NCBI RefSeq assembly: GCF_022347765.1
Contig: NZ_JAKRFZ010000006.1
Span: forward strand, 124,001 to 188,000
Source: Pseudoalteromonas sp. OOF1S-7
GTDB taxonomy: Bacteria > Pseudomonadota > Gammaproteobacteria > Enterobacterales > Alteromonadaceae
DNA: 64,000 bases
Reading direction: 5' to 3'
Below are positions 17,530 through 27,025 of the stretch, one piece after another (position 1 is the stretch's first letter; every line of letters begins with the position of its first letter). The translations under genes and the position numbers were made by a program. The notes beneath the pieces were generated by a model. It saw only the letters and a program-made list of their open reading frames with translations. It ran no database searches and was not told the DNA's origin.

Positions 17530-18024
17530 TTATTTTTTAAAGTCGACCCACAGCCAGCTATCGTCTCCGTTAAAGTGCAAAGTGTGAACCGTATTATGGG
17601 TTTTAAAATTGACCATATTGACCTGAGTGGGCCAGATGTCTCTGAGCGCATCATGACGCATTTGCAGCCGGTTGAGCGTTGCAGGCATGGGGGCGTGTTG
17701 GATAACCCAGAAAAATTGCCCGTCGATACTGCCACTGGCTAAAGTAAGTGGCATGGTTCTACCGGTTTCATCCTTCAACCCCACGTTGTCAATGACATAT
17801 TGCGCAAAGCGTGCTCTGTCAGATTTATTGTGAAATAGGTCGATCTCCTCACCAAACAACTCTTCAACGGCATGCTCTGTGTCGTGTAAATAAAACCGAT
17901 GCATTAGTTCTAGTTGCTCACTGGCGGAGTCAATCAGTACAGTCGTCATAGCTGTCTTTATCTGGTGCGCTGTCGCTGCATTCGCCCAAATTAATGCCAG
18001 TGTGGCGATCAGCCAATCCTTCAT
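17530..18024 (-). CDS. DUF6702-like periplasmic protein
   Basis: 164 residues with a signal peptide (WLIATLALIWANAATAHQ). The mature part begins HQIKTAMTTVLI and LELMHRFYLHDTEHAVEELFG, and ends TVHTLHFNGDDSWLWVDF. The order (HQ start, conserved helix, beta-rich end closing with an F-N-G-D-x-S pattern) resembles DUF6702 proteins of marine bacteria. That family has no known function. It appears to be a single-gene unit. The assignment is from memory of the pattern, so moderate. Confidence 0.6.
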   Translation of the reverse strand: MKDWLIATLALIWANAATAHQIKTAMTTVLIDSASEQLELMHRFYLHDTEHAVEELFGEEIDLFHNKSDRARFAQYVIDNVGLKDETGRTMPLTLASGSIDGQFFWVIQHAPMPATLNRLQMRHDALRDIWPTQVNMVNFKTHNTVHTLHFNGDDSWLWVDFKK

Positions 18025-18459
18025 GGGGTACCTCTTGGTTCTTTTCGGGTTCTATCATACCGCGAATTGGCCCGGATTATTGTTATTTTACTGCTGATCT
18101 TGTTATCCAGATTGAAATAATCGGTTTGCAGTGAGTACAGTTGGTATTTGCACTATTTGCACCGGCTAAGAAGCTGCTGAAAGGAGAGCTGCTCACCGAA
18201 ATTAAATAAGATGCTGTATTTATGGTGTGTAAAAATGACAGGGTGCTGTGTGTCAAAATAACAATAAATTTCCGTGCCAGGTCCCCATTTTGCAAATTTA
18301 TTGTCTCTATTTTACAAATAAATTAAAAAAGCTAAATTCAATGGTTGAAATCGGAACTAAATTCCCAGTAAAATCGCGGACTTTTCAATCGGCGAGTAAA
18401 ACTGGCGTTGGTTTTGCTCTGTACTAAGTACCCGTTTAGCTTAAAATGTGGTGAGCAGT
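18025..18459. other. Intergenic region, no gene seen
   Basis: A divergent gap of 435 bases. It should hold promoters for the DUF6702-like gene and for the small gene plus sbcD on the right. A short minus-strand frame (18083-18295) has no ribosome site or recognisable product and is not called. Confidence 0.4.
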
Positions 18460-18690
18460 ATGGATTTCTACATACTAAAAAAACATGAGAAACTCGTTGC
18501 CATTCCGGCGGACGAACAGAACTGTAAAGAGTATCTAGATGACGGCTATTTTTATGTTGATAAAGTGGCCGCGTGTAACGAGAAGTCGGCTTTGAAGCGT
18601 TTAAATGGCAGGCATAACCGTTACCTCAGAGCATTGTGGTTGCTGGTGATCCCGGTGGTGATTTACGCCTGGCGTCAACTCAGCCATTAA
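18460..18690 (+). CDS. Small membrane-anchored protein upstream of sbcD
   Basis: 76 residues from an ATG with GGTGAG upstream; a GTG four codons earlier is possible. Residues 1-52 are soluble (YILKKHEKLVAIPADEQNCKEYLDDGYFYVDKVAACNEKSALKRL), and the end is one hydrophobic helix (ALWLLVIPVVIYAW). The tail-anchored layout suggests an inner-membrane protein facing the cytoplasm. It lies 53 bases before sbcD in the same direction. Family not recognised. Confidence 0.6.
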   Translation: MDFYILKKHEKLVAIPADEQNCKEYLDDGYFYVDKVAACNEKSALKRLNGRHNRYLRALWLLVIPVVIYAWRQLSH

Positions 18691-18743
18691 CCTATTCGCC
18701 TAAGCAGTGTATATTAACCGTCATTAAGGTTAAGGAACGCTGC

Positions 18744-19958
18744 ATGAAGGTTTTACACACATCCGACTGGCATCTGGGTCAACAGTTTTACGAGCACAGC
18801 CGTCATGCTGAGCATCAGTTTTTTCTCGACTGGCTGTGCAATACACTTACTTCTCATCAAATCGACGTATTGGTTGTTAGTGGTGACGTCTACCATAGTG
18901 CCACGCCTTCAGCTATGGCGGAGCAGCAGCTCTATGCCTTCATCAGACGTGCGAAAGCCGACAAACCCAACCTCCACATTGTGATTACCGCAGGTAATCA
19001 TGATTCTGCAAACAGAATAGAAACGGCTAAACCGCTGCTGAGTCAGTTTGATACCCATGTTGTGGGTCGCTTTGACAAGCATAACCCCCAGGATGTGGTG
19101 AAAACCCTTTGTACCGCCAATGGCACCTTGCAGGTTGTTGCCATGCCATTTTTACGCAGCGCCGATCTGGATACCCAGGCCGATGATCCGCTGGCTTATC
19201 AGCATGGTGTTGCGCGTGCTTATCAGGCTGCCTATCAAGCATTAGATGCGCAGTTACCGGTGCTGGCTATGGGTCATCTGCATGCTAAAGGCGGCAGTAT
19301 TTCCGGCGATTCAGAGCGCAATATCACCATAGGCGGGTTTGATGCCATCACCGCGGATGTGTTTGGCGAACGCCCCGATTATGTTGCGCTTGGGCATTTA
19401 CATAAAGCGCAAAAAGTCGCCGGCAGCGAGGCTATTCGCTATTGCGGCACACCTCTGCCCATGTCGTTTTCGGAGCGAAACTATCGTCATCAGGTGTTGC
19501 TGGTGGAATTTACCAACACAACCCTTAGCAGTGTAAAGCCCCTTGACGTTCCCCGCCTCAAACAAGTTATTTTACTCCCCGAGCGTGGTGGTGCGACACT
19601 GGATGAGCTAATTACTTTGATCAATGAACTCGATTTGTCTGAAGATCAGTACGCTGCAACGCCCTATCTGAGGCTGCGGCTCAATGCCAGTGAAACGGAC
19701 AGTCAGTTTCGGCACAAGATTGAGCAAGCCCTGACAGATAAACCGGTGCACTTTTGTGGCATCGAGCGTGTCAGCTATACACTACAAGCCACAGACGAGC
19801 CGCACTTTGAAGACCTGGGCCAGGTCGAGAAGCTGGAGCCAGAGAGTTTACTGGAGCTGGCATACCGGGCACAAATAGACAGTGAGCAAGCCGTGCCACA
19901 AGCCTTACAAGATTGCCTGATGCAGGTGCTGGCGAGCGTACAGGAGCAGGAAGCATGA
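18744..19958 (+). CDS. sbcD: Exonuclease SbcD (Mre11-type nuclease subunit)
   Basis: 404-residue nuclease subunit of SbcCD, which opens DNA hairpins and trims protein-blocked ends during replication and repair. Phosphoesterase motifs in order: HTSDWHLGQ at the N-terminus, VVSGDVYHS, ITAGNHDS, MGHLHAKG and LGHLHKAQ. The start MKVLHTSDW has AAGGAACG upstream. The stop overlaps the sbcC start by four bases (ATGA), showing translational coupling. SbcCD matters here because the window is rich in hairpin-forming repeats, its natural substrates. Confidence 0.97.
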   Translation: MKVLHTSDWHLGQQFYEHSRHAEHQFFLDWLCNTLTSHQIDVLVVSGDVYHSATPSAMAEQQLYAFIRRAKADKPNLHIVITAGNHDSANRIETAKPLLSQFDTHVVGRFDKHNPQDVVKTLCTANGTLQVVAMPFLRSADLDTQADDPLAYQHGVARAYQAAYQALDAQLPVLAMGHLHAKGGSISGDSERNITIGGFDAITADVFGERPDYVALGHLHKAQKVAGSEAIRYCGTPLPMSFSERNYRHQVLLVEFTNTTLSSVKPLDVPRLKQVILLPERGGATLDELITLINELDLSEDQYAATPYLRLRLNASETDSQFRHKIEQALTDKPVHFCGIERVSYTLQATDEPHFEDLGQVEKLEPESLLELAYRAQIDSEQAVPQALQDCLMQVLASVQEQEA

Positions 19959-22900
19959 AACTACTTGGGATCCAGGTACAGAACCTGGCGTCACTGGCGG
20001 ATGCCGACATTGATTTTACCCAGCCACCCTTAAAAGACACTGGCTTGTTTGCCATTACCGGCGACACCGGGGCTGGTAAAAGTACTCTGCTTGATGCGAT
20101 ATGTCTGGCGCTTTACGGCAAAACAGCTCGGCTTAAGGCCGATGCAAAAAACAAAGTGATGCTCAACGGCGATGAGCTGAAACTCAACGACCCCCGTAAC
20201 TTACTGCGCCGGGGGTGTGTCAGTGGCCGTGCCGAAGTCACTTTTTGTGGTCAGGATGGCAACCAATACCGTGCCAGCTGGCGGGTGGGACGCGCCCGTA
20301 ACAAGCTAGATGGTCGTATCAAAGAAGCAGAGCACCAGGTGGTGCGCCTTGCCGATGACACGGTACTGGCCAGCAAAACCACCGAGGCCAAACAGCTGCT
20401 GGAACAGTTGTTGGGCCTGAACTTTGAGCAGTTTTCTCGCGCAGTTCTACTTGCACAACATGAATTTGCGGCGTTTTTGAAAGCCAACAGTGATGAACGA
20501 GCGCAGCTGCTCGAAACACTGACCGGCACGGCCAAATTCAGTGTCATAGGCAAAGCGATATTTGAACATCACAAAGCCAGACAGGATGCACTGGCGCAGC
20601 GTAAACAGTCGCTTAACCATGTGACTTTACTCAGTGATGAGGCATTGGCGGAAAACCAGCAAACCGCAGCTCAGCTGACGGCCGCCATTGCACTGGCGCG
20701 TGAGGAAGAAAAACAGCTGGAGCAAGGCATTCACTGGTATCAAACCTGTGACAAGCTGGCCGAGCAATGCCATCAGGCTGAGCAGGAGCAAGCCGATTGC
20801 CAGCAGCGCCTGACTACGCAAGCGCATGACTTTGACAAAGCGAGGCGCGCCAAAGCCGTTGAGGTGATAGCAGATAACCGGACTCAGGCTCGGGATACAA
20901 CTGCCCGGCTCAAGCAATTAGACCAGGACATCAGCCAGTTGCAGCAGCAGGATTTTGCGCCGCAGATCCGCGTTGCACAAGATGATCTGCAAGCTGCTCA
21001 GACACGACTCAGTGAGGCAAAAAACCAGTTGCAGATCAGTACCCCTGCACTGCAGTTATTGCGTGATCTGGACCAGCAGCGCGAAGCCAACAAACAGCTG
21101 CTGGCACAAAATAGCGCAGAATATAACGAACAACGTGAGCAGAATGAAGCATTGCAACAGCGTATTGAGACGCTGGAGACTCAGTTGCAAATGGATAGTC
21201 GGCAGGTTGCCCGGTTGCAGCAAGACTGCCAGATAGATCCGGACTTGACGTGTGTTAGCGAGCAGTGGTCACAGGTAAACGGTGCGTTAAAGCACTGGCA
21301 AGCGTGTCAGGCGCAACTCGATAAACTGGCGAGTGAGCAACAACATACACAGGCCAGCACAGATAAAGACAAACAAACGCAACAGGCGCTGCAACCCAGA
21401 CTGACAAAACTACACCAACAGTTAGCTGATATTCAGCACCACCTGAGCACCACTCAGTCGCAGCTGAGCGAGCTGGATTATGAGACATTGCAATTTCAGC
21501 GCACACAGTTAATCCAGGCGCAGCAAAACCAGTCACAGCGTGACCAGTTGCAACAGGAGCAGGGCGAGCACCGACTACACATTGATCGCTTACGGCATCA
21601 ACATCACAGCCTGCAATTGCAGCTCAAAGACACTGAGCAGCAGGATGAGCTGACCAGGCAACGTGTGCTACTTACTCAGGAAAATTTGCAGCAAGTTCGC
21701 TTTCGAGCCAGTGACAGTGTCAGCAAGCTAAGATCGCAGCTGGTTGCAGGTCAGGAGTGTATGGTGTGCGGCTCAACAGAGCACCCTTATGGTGTGGACC
21801 ACATCGACAGTCACTGGCAAACGCTGATTGCCGATTTTGAATCGCAATATCAGGCAGCCGAACAAGCCCGCACGCAGACGCAGCAACGTTACCATGACCT
21901 GGTTGGTCAGGCCGAGCAGTGTAATGGTCAGCTACAGGCAGCACTGCAGCATGAAGCACAGATCAACAGCAAGCTTGCGCAAATTACTGAATTACTGGCG
22001 CAGCTGCCTGTAGAGGTGCGCGATACAGCGGACCCTCAGGCATTACTCGCTCAGTTGGATCAAAAGCTGCAAACCTACAGCCAGCTGAGTAAAACACAGC
22101 AACAGCTTTGGCAACAACAACAGGTATCTCAGCACGACATACAGCAACTGGAGCAACAAAACCAACAGTTACAAAGTCAGCTCGAACGTGCCGCACAGGC
22201 AATGGCCTATGCACAAACCAGACAAGCAGAGCTGGAGGCGGAGCAGCAAGAAACCCTGTCTCAGGTCCGGCAGTTTTACTCAACCCCTGCATGGTGGCAA
22301 GTGTTTGAACAATCACCTGAGCAGGCGACCACTGCACTGCGAGAACAAGTGCATGTCAGGCAGCAGCAGCTGCAACAGCTCAGTGAATTAGAGCAAAGGA
22401 TCGGTGACGGTGAACAGCGCGCTAAATTACTGCGTCAGCAAAGTCAGGATAAGCAGGCACAGCTCGACAAAGCGGCCCAGTCCCGAAAGGCATTGAGCGA
22501 AAAAGGCGATGCGCTGACACATGAGCGGGTGGCCATCCAGCCACTTGAGATCAGCGCAGACAACTGGCACCAGTCTTTACTGAATGAACAACAGCACGCT
22601 GAAAATAGGCAGACTCAGGCAATTCAGCGTGTTGCAGAGCTGCGTCAGGCTCAGGAGTCGCAGGCACTGACGCTGGCACACAAGCAGCAATCACAACAGC
22701 AGCTGCAAGAGTCGCTGGCAAAAATTCAGGCACGTTACCAGAGCTGGCTGACGGAGCTGAAAACTCAGTTCGAAACGATCACAGAAGAAGATGTGGAGGC
22801 GCTGTTAGAGTGGGAGAAGTCACAGTGGCAGGCGCTGCTGACGGAATATGATGAACTGAGCAAAGTGCTACACAGAGCGCAGAATAAACACGCTCACTTG

Positions 22901-23611
22901 CAAGAAGAGCTTGCATCATTGCGTGCTAAGCCTGTGACCGAGCAAGCTCAGGCACAACTTACTGAGCGACTAACGCAGTTGCAACAAGAGCGCGATGCTA
23001 ACCAGGCAACGCTAATCAGTGTGAACGCCGTGCTGAAACAGCATGAAGATAATCAGGCCTATCTGGCCGAGCAATATGAGGCTCTTGAGGCGCAACAAGC
23101 CGAATATGAGCACTGGCATCTTTTAAACCGCCTGCTGGGCGATGCCACGGGCAAAACTATGCGTAACCTGGCACAGACGCAGACACTCAGGATTTTGTTG
23201 CAATATGCCAATCATCACCTTGGCAGTCTGAGTCATCGTTATCGCCTGACCGTGATTGGACAGTCGCTGGAAATCGCTATTATTGATCGGGATATGGCCG
23301 ATGAGCAGCGCAGTGTAAACACCTTGTCCGGTGGCGAATCCTTCCTGGTGTCCTTAGCACTGGCACTGGGCCTGGCTTCTTTGTCTTCCAATCAGGTGCG
23401 GATCAATTCGCTATTTATTGACGAAGGGTTTGGCACTCTGGATCCACAGACCCTCAGTGTGGCACTGGATGCACTCGATGCTTTGCAGTCACAAGGGCGA
23501 AAAGTCGGCGTGATCTCCCATGTGGCCGAAATGACCGAGCGGGTTGCGACCCAAATTAGAGTACAAAAACAGGCCGGCGGTTATTCGTCGGTTACAATCA
23601 GTGAACGATAA
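19955..23611 (+). CDS. sbcC: Exonuclease SbcC (Rad50-type ATPase subunit)
   Basis: A 1218-residue SMC-like ATPase partner of SbcD. Walker A is GDTGAGKS at residues 36-43. Long glutamine-rich coiled coils flank a zinc-hook CMVC near residue 600. The C-terminal head has the signature LSGGESFLVSLALALGL and Walker B SLFIDEGFGTLD. Length and order are those of full SbcC. The start with AGGAGCAGGA upstream fits the coupling with sbcD. The unusually Gln-rich arms are typical of this group and not a sign of repeat expansion. Confidence 0.97.
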   Translation: MKLLGIQVQNLASLADADIDFTQPPLKDTGLFAITGDTGAGKSTLLDAICLALYGKTARLKADAKNKVMLNGDELKLNDPRNLLRRGCVSGRAEVTFCGQDGNQYRASWRVGRARNKLDGRIKEAEHQVVRLADDTVLASKTTEAKQLLEQLLGLNFEQFSRAVLLAQHEFAAFLKANSDERAQLLETLTGTAKFSVIGKAIFEHHKARQDALAQRKQSLNHVTLLSDEALAENQQTAAQLTAAIALAREEEKQLEQGIHWYQTCDKLAEQCHQAEQEQADCQQRLTTQAHDFDKARRAKAVEVIADNRTQARDTTARLKQLDQDISQLQQQDFAPQIRVAQDDLQAAQTRLSEAKNQLQISTPALQLLRDLDQQREANKQLLAQNSAEYNEQREQNEALQQRIETLETQLQMDSRQVARLQQDCQIDPDLTCVSEQWSQVNGALKHWQACQAQLDKLASEQQHTQASTDKDKQTQQALQPRLTKLHQQLADIQHHLSTTQSQLSELDYETLQFQRTQLIQAQQNQSQRDQLQQEQGEHRLHIDRLRHQHHSLQLQLKDTEQQDELTRQRVLLTQENLQQVRFRASDSVSKLRSQLVAGQECMVCGSTEHPYGVDHIDSHWQTLIADFESQYQAAEQARTQTQQRYHDLVGQAEQCNGQLQAALQHEAQINSKLAQITELLAQLPVEVRDTADPQALLAQLDQKLQTYSQLSKTQQQLWQQQQVSQHDIQQLEQQNQQLQSQLERAAQAMAYAQTRQAELEAEQQETLSQVRQFYSTPAWWQVFEQSPEQATTALREQVHVRQQQLQQLSELEQRIGDGEQRAKLLRQQSQDKQAQLDKAAQSRKALSEKGDALTHERVAIQPLEISADNWHQSLLNEQQHAENRQTQAIQRVAELRQAQESQALTLAHKQQSQQQLQESLAKIQARYQSWLTELKTQFETITEEDVEALLEWEKSQWQALLTEYDELSKVLHRAQNKHAHLQEELASLRAKPVTEQAQAQLTERLTQLQQERDANQATLISVNAVLKQHEDNQAYLAEQYEALEAQQAEYEHWHLLNRLLGDATGKTMRNLAQTQTLRILLQYANHHLGSLSHRYRLTVIGQSLEIAIIDRDMADEQRSVNTLSGGESFLVSLALALGLASLSSNQVRINSLFIDEGFGTLDPQTLSVALDALDALQSQGRKVGVISHVAEMTERVATQIRVQKQAGGYSSVTISER

Positions 23612-23620
23612 GGAGACATC

Positions 23621-24286
23621 ATGCCCAGTTTTACACAGGATGAAGCAACCCATTACGACAGCCGGATTGAACGTCTGGTGCCCGGCTATCAGCTGCTCCA
23701 TGAACTGGTGCAGGCGCAGTTGCAAACCTTACTCCCCGAGCGGGCGCAGATCCTGATTGTGGGGGCCGGCACTGGAAAAGAAGTATTGCAGCTGGCTGAA
23801 TGTAACCCGAGCTGGACATTCATTGTGCAGGATGTCTCGGACGACATGCTGGCTATCGCAGATCAAAATTTTACTAACCTGGGATTGTCATCCCGGGTGA
23901 CTATACATTCAGGTCCGCTGGCGCCGGGTCAGTATCAGGCTGATATAGCGCTGTGCCTGCTGGTGATGCATTTTGTGGCTGACGATGGCGCTAAGCTGGC
24001 ACTTCTGGAGTCAATTCATAGTAACCTCAAGCTGGGTAAACAGCTGCTACTGGCAGATCTGATGAAGCCTGAAACCCAGTTCGAGCGCGAGTCTCAGCTG
24101 AAGCACTGCCGTGCGATGGGTCTGACCCACATTGGTGAAGAACGTATGCGCCATAATCTGGAGCACGAATTTTACCCACTCGATCGGATGCGGCTGGCCG
24201 AATTACTGGATGAAAGTGGCTTTTCGACCGCACAGATGTTTTTTAAAGCCTTAGGGTTCAGTGGCTTAGCTTGTGTCAGACAATAA
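23621..24286 (+). CDS. Class I SAM-dependent methyltransferase
   Basis: 221 residues. The SAM-binding motif I is ILIVGAGTGKEVL, followed by the acidic ribose-binding QDVSDDMLAIA and the post-motif ADIALCLLVMHFV. The C-terminal half (ERMRHNLEHEFYPLDRMRLAELLDESGF) resembles methyltransferases acting on small molecules such as tellurite/thiopurine or quinone intermediates. It starts 9 bases after sbcC with AAGGAG, so it is the last gene of that operon. Substrate unknown. Confidence 0.85.
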   Translation: MPSFTQDEATHYDSRIERLVPGYQLLHELVQAQLQTLLPERAQILIVGAGTGKEVLQLAECNPSWTFIVQDVSDDMLAIADQNFTNLGLSSRVTIHSGPLAPGQYQADIALCLLVMHFVADDGAKLALLESIHSNLKLGKQLLLADLMKPETQFERESQLKHCRAMGLTHIGEERMRHNLEHEFYPLDRMRLAELLDESGFSTAQMFFKALGFSGLACVRQ

Positions 24287-24287
24287 A

Positions 24288-24830
24288 TCAGACGACGCCT
24301 GCTCGAACCAACGCCACCAACTTTGAGATCTTGATATTACTAAGCTGGCGATAATCCAAATACGGGCAGATCAGTAACTTATTAACGGGGTCTATGGCAA
24401 ATTCCTCATCTATCCAGTGCAAAGAGTTAGTAAAAATATGATCCCGGAGTAAAGCTTTTGCATAGGTGCGCCCCGCTATGATGTGCCAGTCATAGCGATT
24501 GGCAGCCAGATCAGGCACAGAGAACAATAAAGCCTCCTGACTTCCCTGCTGTAACAGCCGCTTATCCCGATACTTTTGCCAGCTTGGGTAGTATTTTGGT
24601 TGGTTAGTAAAATCGTGATCTGGGTGACTCAGTTCAGCTATAAACTTGGCATAGACATTAAACACCTTGCGCCAGCCATTACCACACTGCTGGTTGATGT
24701 AGTCAATCTCTCCTGCCTGTAAGGGTATGACTTTATTTAATTTTTTAAACTCTGAGAGTTTTGGTGGGTGCTCAATATAAATGGCCAGCAAACCTTGCTC
24801 TGCGCCAAATCCGTAAGTTGGTAAATTCAT
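24288..24830 (-). CDS. Conserved hypothetical protein, possibly DUF6942
   Basis: 180 residues, soluble, no signal peptide. Conserved-looking features are FGAEQGLLAIYIEHPPKL, W-R-K-V-F-N-VYAK, a KYYPSWQKYRDKRLL block and WHIIAGRTYAKAL...TNSLHWIDEEFAIDP, then a final LLICPYLDYRQLSN. The pattern recalls a gammaproteobacterial family numbered DUF6942, with low certainty. It converges on the methyltransferase gene with only one base between the stops. No function can be inferred. Confidence 0.65.
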   Translation of the reverse strand: MNLPTYGFGAEQGLLAIYIEHPPKLSEFKKLNKVIPLQAGEIDYINQQCGNGWRKVFNVYAKFIAELSHPDHDFTNQPKYYPSWQKYRDKRLLQQGSQEALLFSVPDLAANRYDWHIIAGRTYAKALLRDHIFTNSLHWIDEEFAIDPVNKLLICPYLDYRQLSNIKISKLVALVRAGVV

Positions 24831-24905
24831 GATCTCACTAAAAGGTGTTTGCTAATACTCTGAATATTATATCTGTTTTTGTACCGCGCTTTCGAGTTAT
24901 CAGCT

Positions 24906-24920
24906 GTAAACCCCCTTTAC
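24906..24920. repeat. 15-bp GTAAA-C5-TTTAC element
   Basis: GTAAACCCCCTTTAC pairs GTAAA with TTTAC around five C. The same element, reversed, is at 38439-38453, and a variant (GTAAAGCCCCTTTAC) is at 59047-59061. Confidence 0.55.
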
Positions 24921-24947
24921 ACTGAACTTTCGCTCTAACTTTTCTGG

Positions 24948-24966
24948 CTGTCTTATCTTTGACTTA
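24948..24966 (+). promoter_or_regulatory. Weak PhoB-box candidate upstream of the PhoX-like gene
   Basis: CTGTCTTATCTTTGACTTA matches the first half of a Pho box (CTGTCAT) at 6 of 7 bases; the second half is poor. It is 117 bases before the PhoX-like gene, which fits phosphate control, but the match is weak. Confidence 0.22.
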
Positions 24967-25082
24967 TAAATGACTGAAAACATTAATACTTAAGAAATGT
25001 GTCTGTAACCGGTTCAGCCCAACCTATTGTGCGCTTTATAACAATAACTGTAGCAATCGTAGCAACTAACTCGGAGTAACTA

Positions 25083-26960
25083 ATGAAGCGCATAGCATAT
25101 TCGTTGATCGCCGCTGCCGTCACAGTGGCATTAACCGCCTGTGATGGTGACGATGGTAAACAAGGCCCTCAGGGCGAGCAAGGTGTTCAGGGTGAGCAAG
25201 GCACTAACGGTACAAATGGCAAAGATGGTGCGAGTGCCGCTAAAGGTAATGATGGCGCTAACGGTAAAGATGGTCAAAACGGTGGTTCAGGCCTGATCCG
25301 TATTGCCACTGTGCCCGCTGGCGCTGAAGTCACAGGTTTGTTCCTGAGCGAGCAAGGTGATCTGTTCTTCAATGTACAGCACCCGAGCGATGCGAATACT
25401 TTGGTAGATGGTAACCAGCGCCCTTACAACGGTGGTACTGTGGGTGTACTAACGGGTGTGAACTTCAACGAGTTGCCACGCAATATTGTGAGCTCACCGG
25501 TTCCAGTGACAGAGCTTGAGAGACAAACAGTTGTGACTGCGATTGGTCAATACCAGATCCTGGGTCAGACCGGTGATGTGTATGCGGATTTGGGTGAAAA
25601 AGGCCTGGCTGGTGGCTTAGGTGTGCACTACGGCATCACTTCAGGTGACAAAATCCTTGAAAACGACAGCCCGGACTTCAATGGCTTTATTCCAAGTGCT
25701 GACGATGAAAATACAGGTTATTTATTTACTAACTGGGAAGCTTACCCGGGTGGCATGAGCCGCCTTAAAATGAGCAAGAGCGACACGGGTAAATGGAGCA
25801 TCGAAGAAGCCATGATGCTGGACTTTGATAGAGTCAAAGGCACCGCGGCAAACTGTTTTGGCTCAGTATCTCCATGGGGCACACCGCTAACGTCTGAAGA
25901 GTGGATCGTAAGATCTGACGACGACACTACTCAACATGCAGAGTGGAATGATCCGGCCTTTACAAGCATCGACAGAATGAAAGAGCTGGTTGCACCTGAG
26001 TTCCCTAACCCCTATCGCTATGGTTATATTGCAGAGGTGCAAAATCCGCTTTCTGATACGCCAGATGTTGTGAAGCACTTCACTATTGGTCGTTACGAGC
26101 ACGAAAACTCCGTGGTTATGCCGGATGAGCGCACTGTGTATTCCTCTCAGGATGATACTGGTGGCGTACTGTTTAAGTTTATTGCGGATCAACCTAAAGA
26201 CCTGAGCTCAGGTACGCTTTATGGCGCTAAGCTAACTCAGGACAAGGGTCTGAACGATCCGGCTGTGACTGGCTTTGAGGTGACCTGGGTTGAAATTGCA
26301 TCGGGCACCAATGCCGAAATTGAAGCCTGGATTGCCGAGTATGATGAAATTAGCACCGCAGACTTTGTTCAGGGTCAGACAAGCTATCTGTCTGTGGCTG
26401 ACGTGAAAGCCTGGGTAGAAGGTGCCGAAACTTACCCAACATTGGCGCAAGGTGGTGGTCTGGTTACGGCCGGTAAACCAATGGATAACCGTGTGGCATT
26501 CCTTGAGTCTCGCCAGGCGGCCAAGCAATTGGGTGCAACGGCTGAATGGCGTAAGCTGGAAGGGATCAGCATCAACTACGACCGCGTGGTAGAAGCCGTA
26601 ACTGGTCAGGACAGGGTACCGGGCGAAGTGGTTGAACAGGCTTATATGTATATCGGTGTTGCCGACATTGACAAGACGATGATTGGTGATGAGGGTGATA
26701 TTCAGCTGTCTGCGCGTGTTAAAGATTGTGGTGGTGTTTACCGTGCCCACATCGATAACAACTACAATCTGACTCGCATTGAGCCGGTGGTGATGGGGGG
26801 GACATTCCGCTCCAGCCTGACTGGTGCTGAACGATGTGATGTCAATCAATTGTCTCAGCCTGATAACGTGATTGTTATGCAGGATGGCCGCATCATCATT
26901 GGTGAAGACGGTATCCAGGAAAATAACACCCTGTGGTTGTACGATCCTAACTCTAAGTAA
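25083..26960 (+). CDS. PhoX-like phosphatase lipoprotein with collagen-like linker
   Basis: 625 residues. The signal ends at Cys 20 (VTVALTAC), so the protein is lipid-anchored. Residues about 27-70 are a Gly-X-Y tract (GPQGEQGVQGEQGTNGTNG then GKDG and GANGKDGQNG). The remainder has PhoX/DUF839 features: FGSVSPWGTPLTSEEW (equivalent of the TCWG-TWLTCEE site), IGRYEHENSVV, VYSSQDDTGGVLFKF and the late PDNVIVMQDGRIIIGEDG. PhoX enzymes are Ca/Fe alkaline phosphatases. The collagen-like stalk probably lifts the enzyme from the membrane. Usual PhoX proteins are Tat-exported and lack it. A terminator follows. Confidence 0.82.
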   Translation: MKRIAYSLIAAAVTVALTACDGDDGKQGPQGEQGVQGEQGTNGTNGKDGASAAKGNDGANGKDGQNGGSGLIRIATVPAGAEVTGLFLSEQGDLFFNVQHPSDANTLVDGNQRPYNGGTVGVLTGVNFNELPRNIVSSPVPVTELERQTVVTAIGQYQILGQTGDVYADLGEKGLAGGLGVHYGITSGDKILENDSPDFNGFIPSADDENTGYLFTNWEAYPGGMSRLKMSKSDTGKWSIEEAMMLDFDRVKGTAANCFGSVSPWGTPLTSEEWIVRSDDDTTQHAEWNDPAFTSIDRMKELVAPEFPNPYRYGYIAEVQNPLSDTPDVVKHFTIGRYEHENSVVMPDERTVYSSQDDTGGVLFKFIADQPKDLSSGTLYGAKLTQDKGLNDPAVTGFEVTWVEIASGTNAEIEAWIAEYDEISTADFVQGQTSYLSVADVKAWVEGAETYPTLAQGGGLVTAGKPMDNRVAFLESRQAAKQLGATAEWRKLEGISINYDRVVEAVTGQDRVPGEVVEQAYMYIGVADIDKTMIGDEGDIQLSARVKDCGGVYRAHIDNNYNLTRIEPVVMGGTFRSSLTGAERCDVNQLSQPDNVIVMQDGRIIIGEDGIQENNTLWLYDPNSK

Positions 26961-26971
26961 CTGTAAGACTC

Positions 26972-27003
26972 GCGGTGCCCGTTCGCGGCACCGCATTTTT
27001 TTA
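26972..27003 (+). terminator. Rho-independent terminator after the PhoX-like gene
   Basis: GCGGTGCC and GGCACCGC pair around a 7-base loop and are followed by A and eight T. It separates the PhoX-like gene from the downstream CXXCH lipoprotein gene, which would need read-through or its own promoter. Confidence 0.88.
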
Positions 27004-27025
27004 TCCAAAAATGGGCGTCATAAAA

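Noticed and set aside
18083-18295. 70-residue minus-strand frame in the gap before sbcD
   Set aside because: No supporting ribosome site or recognised product; lies in a likely promoter region.
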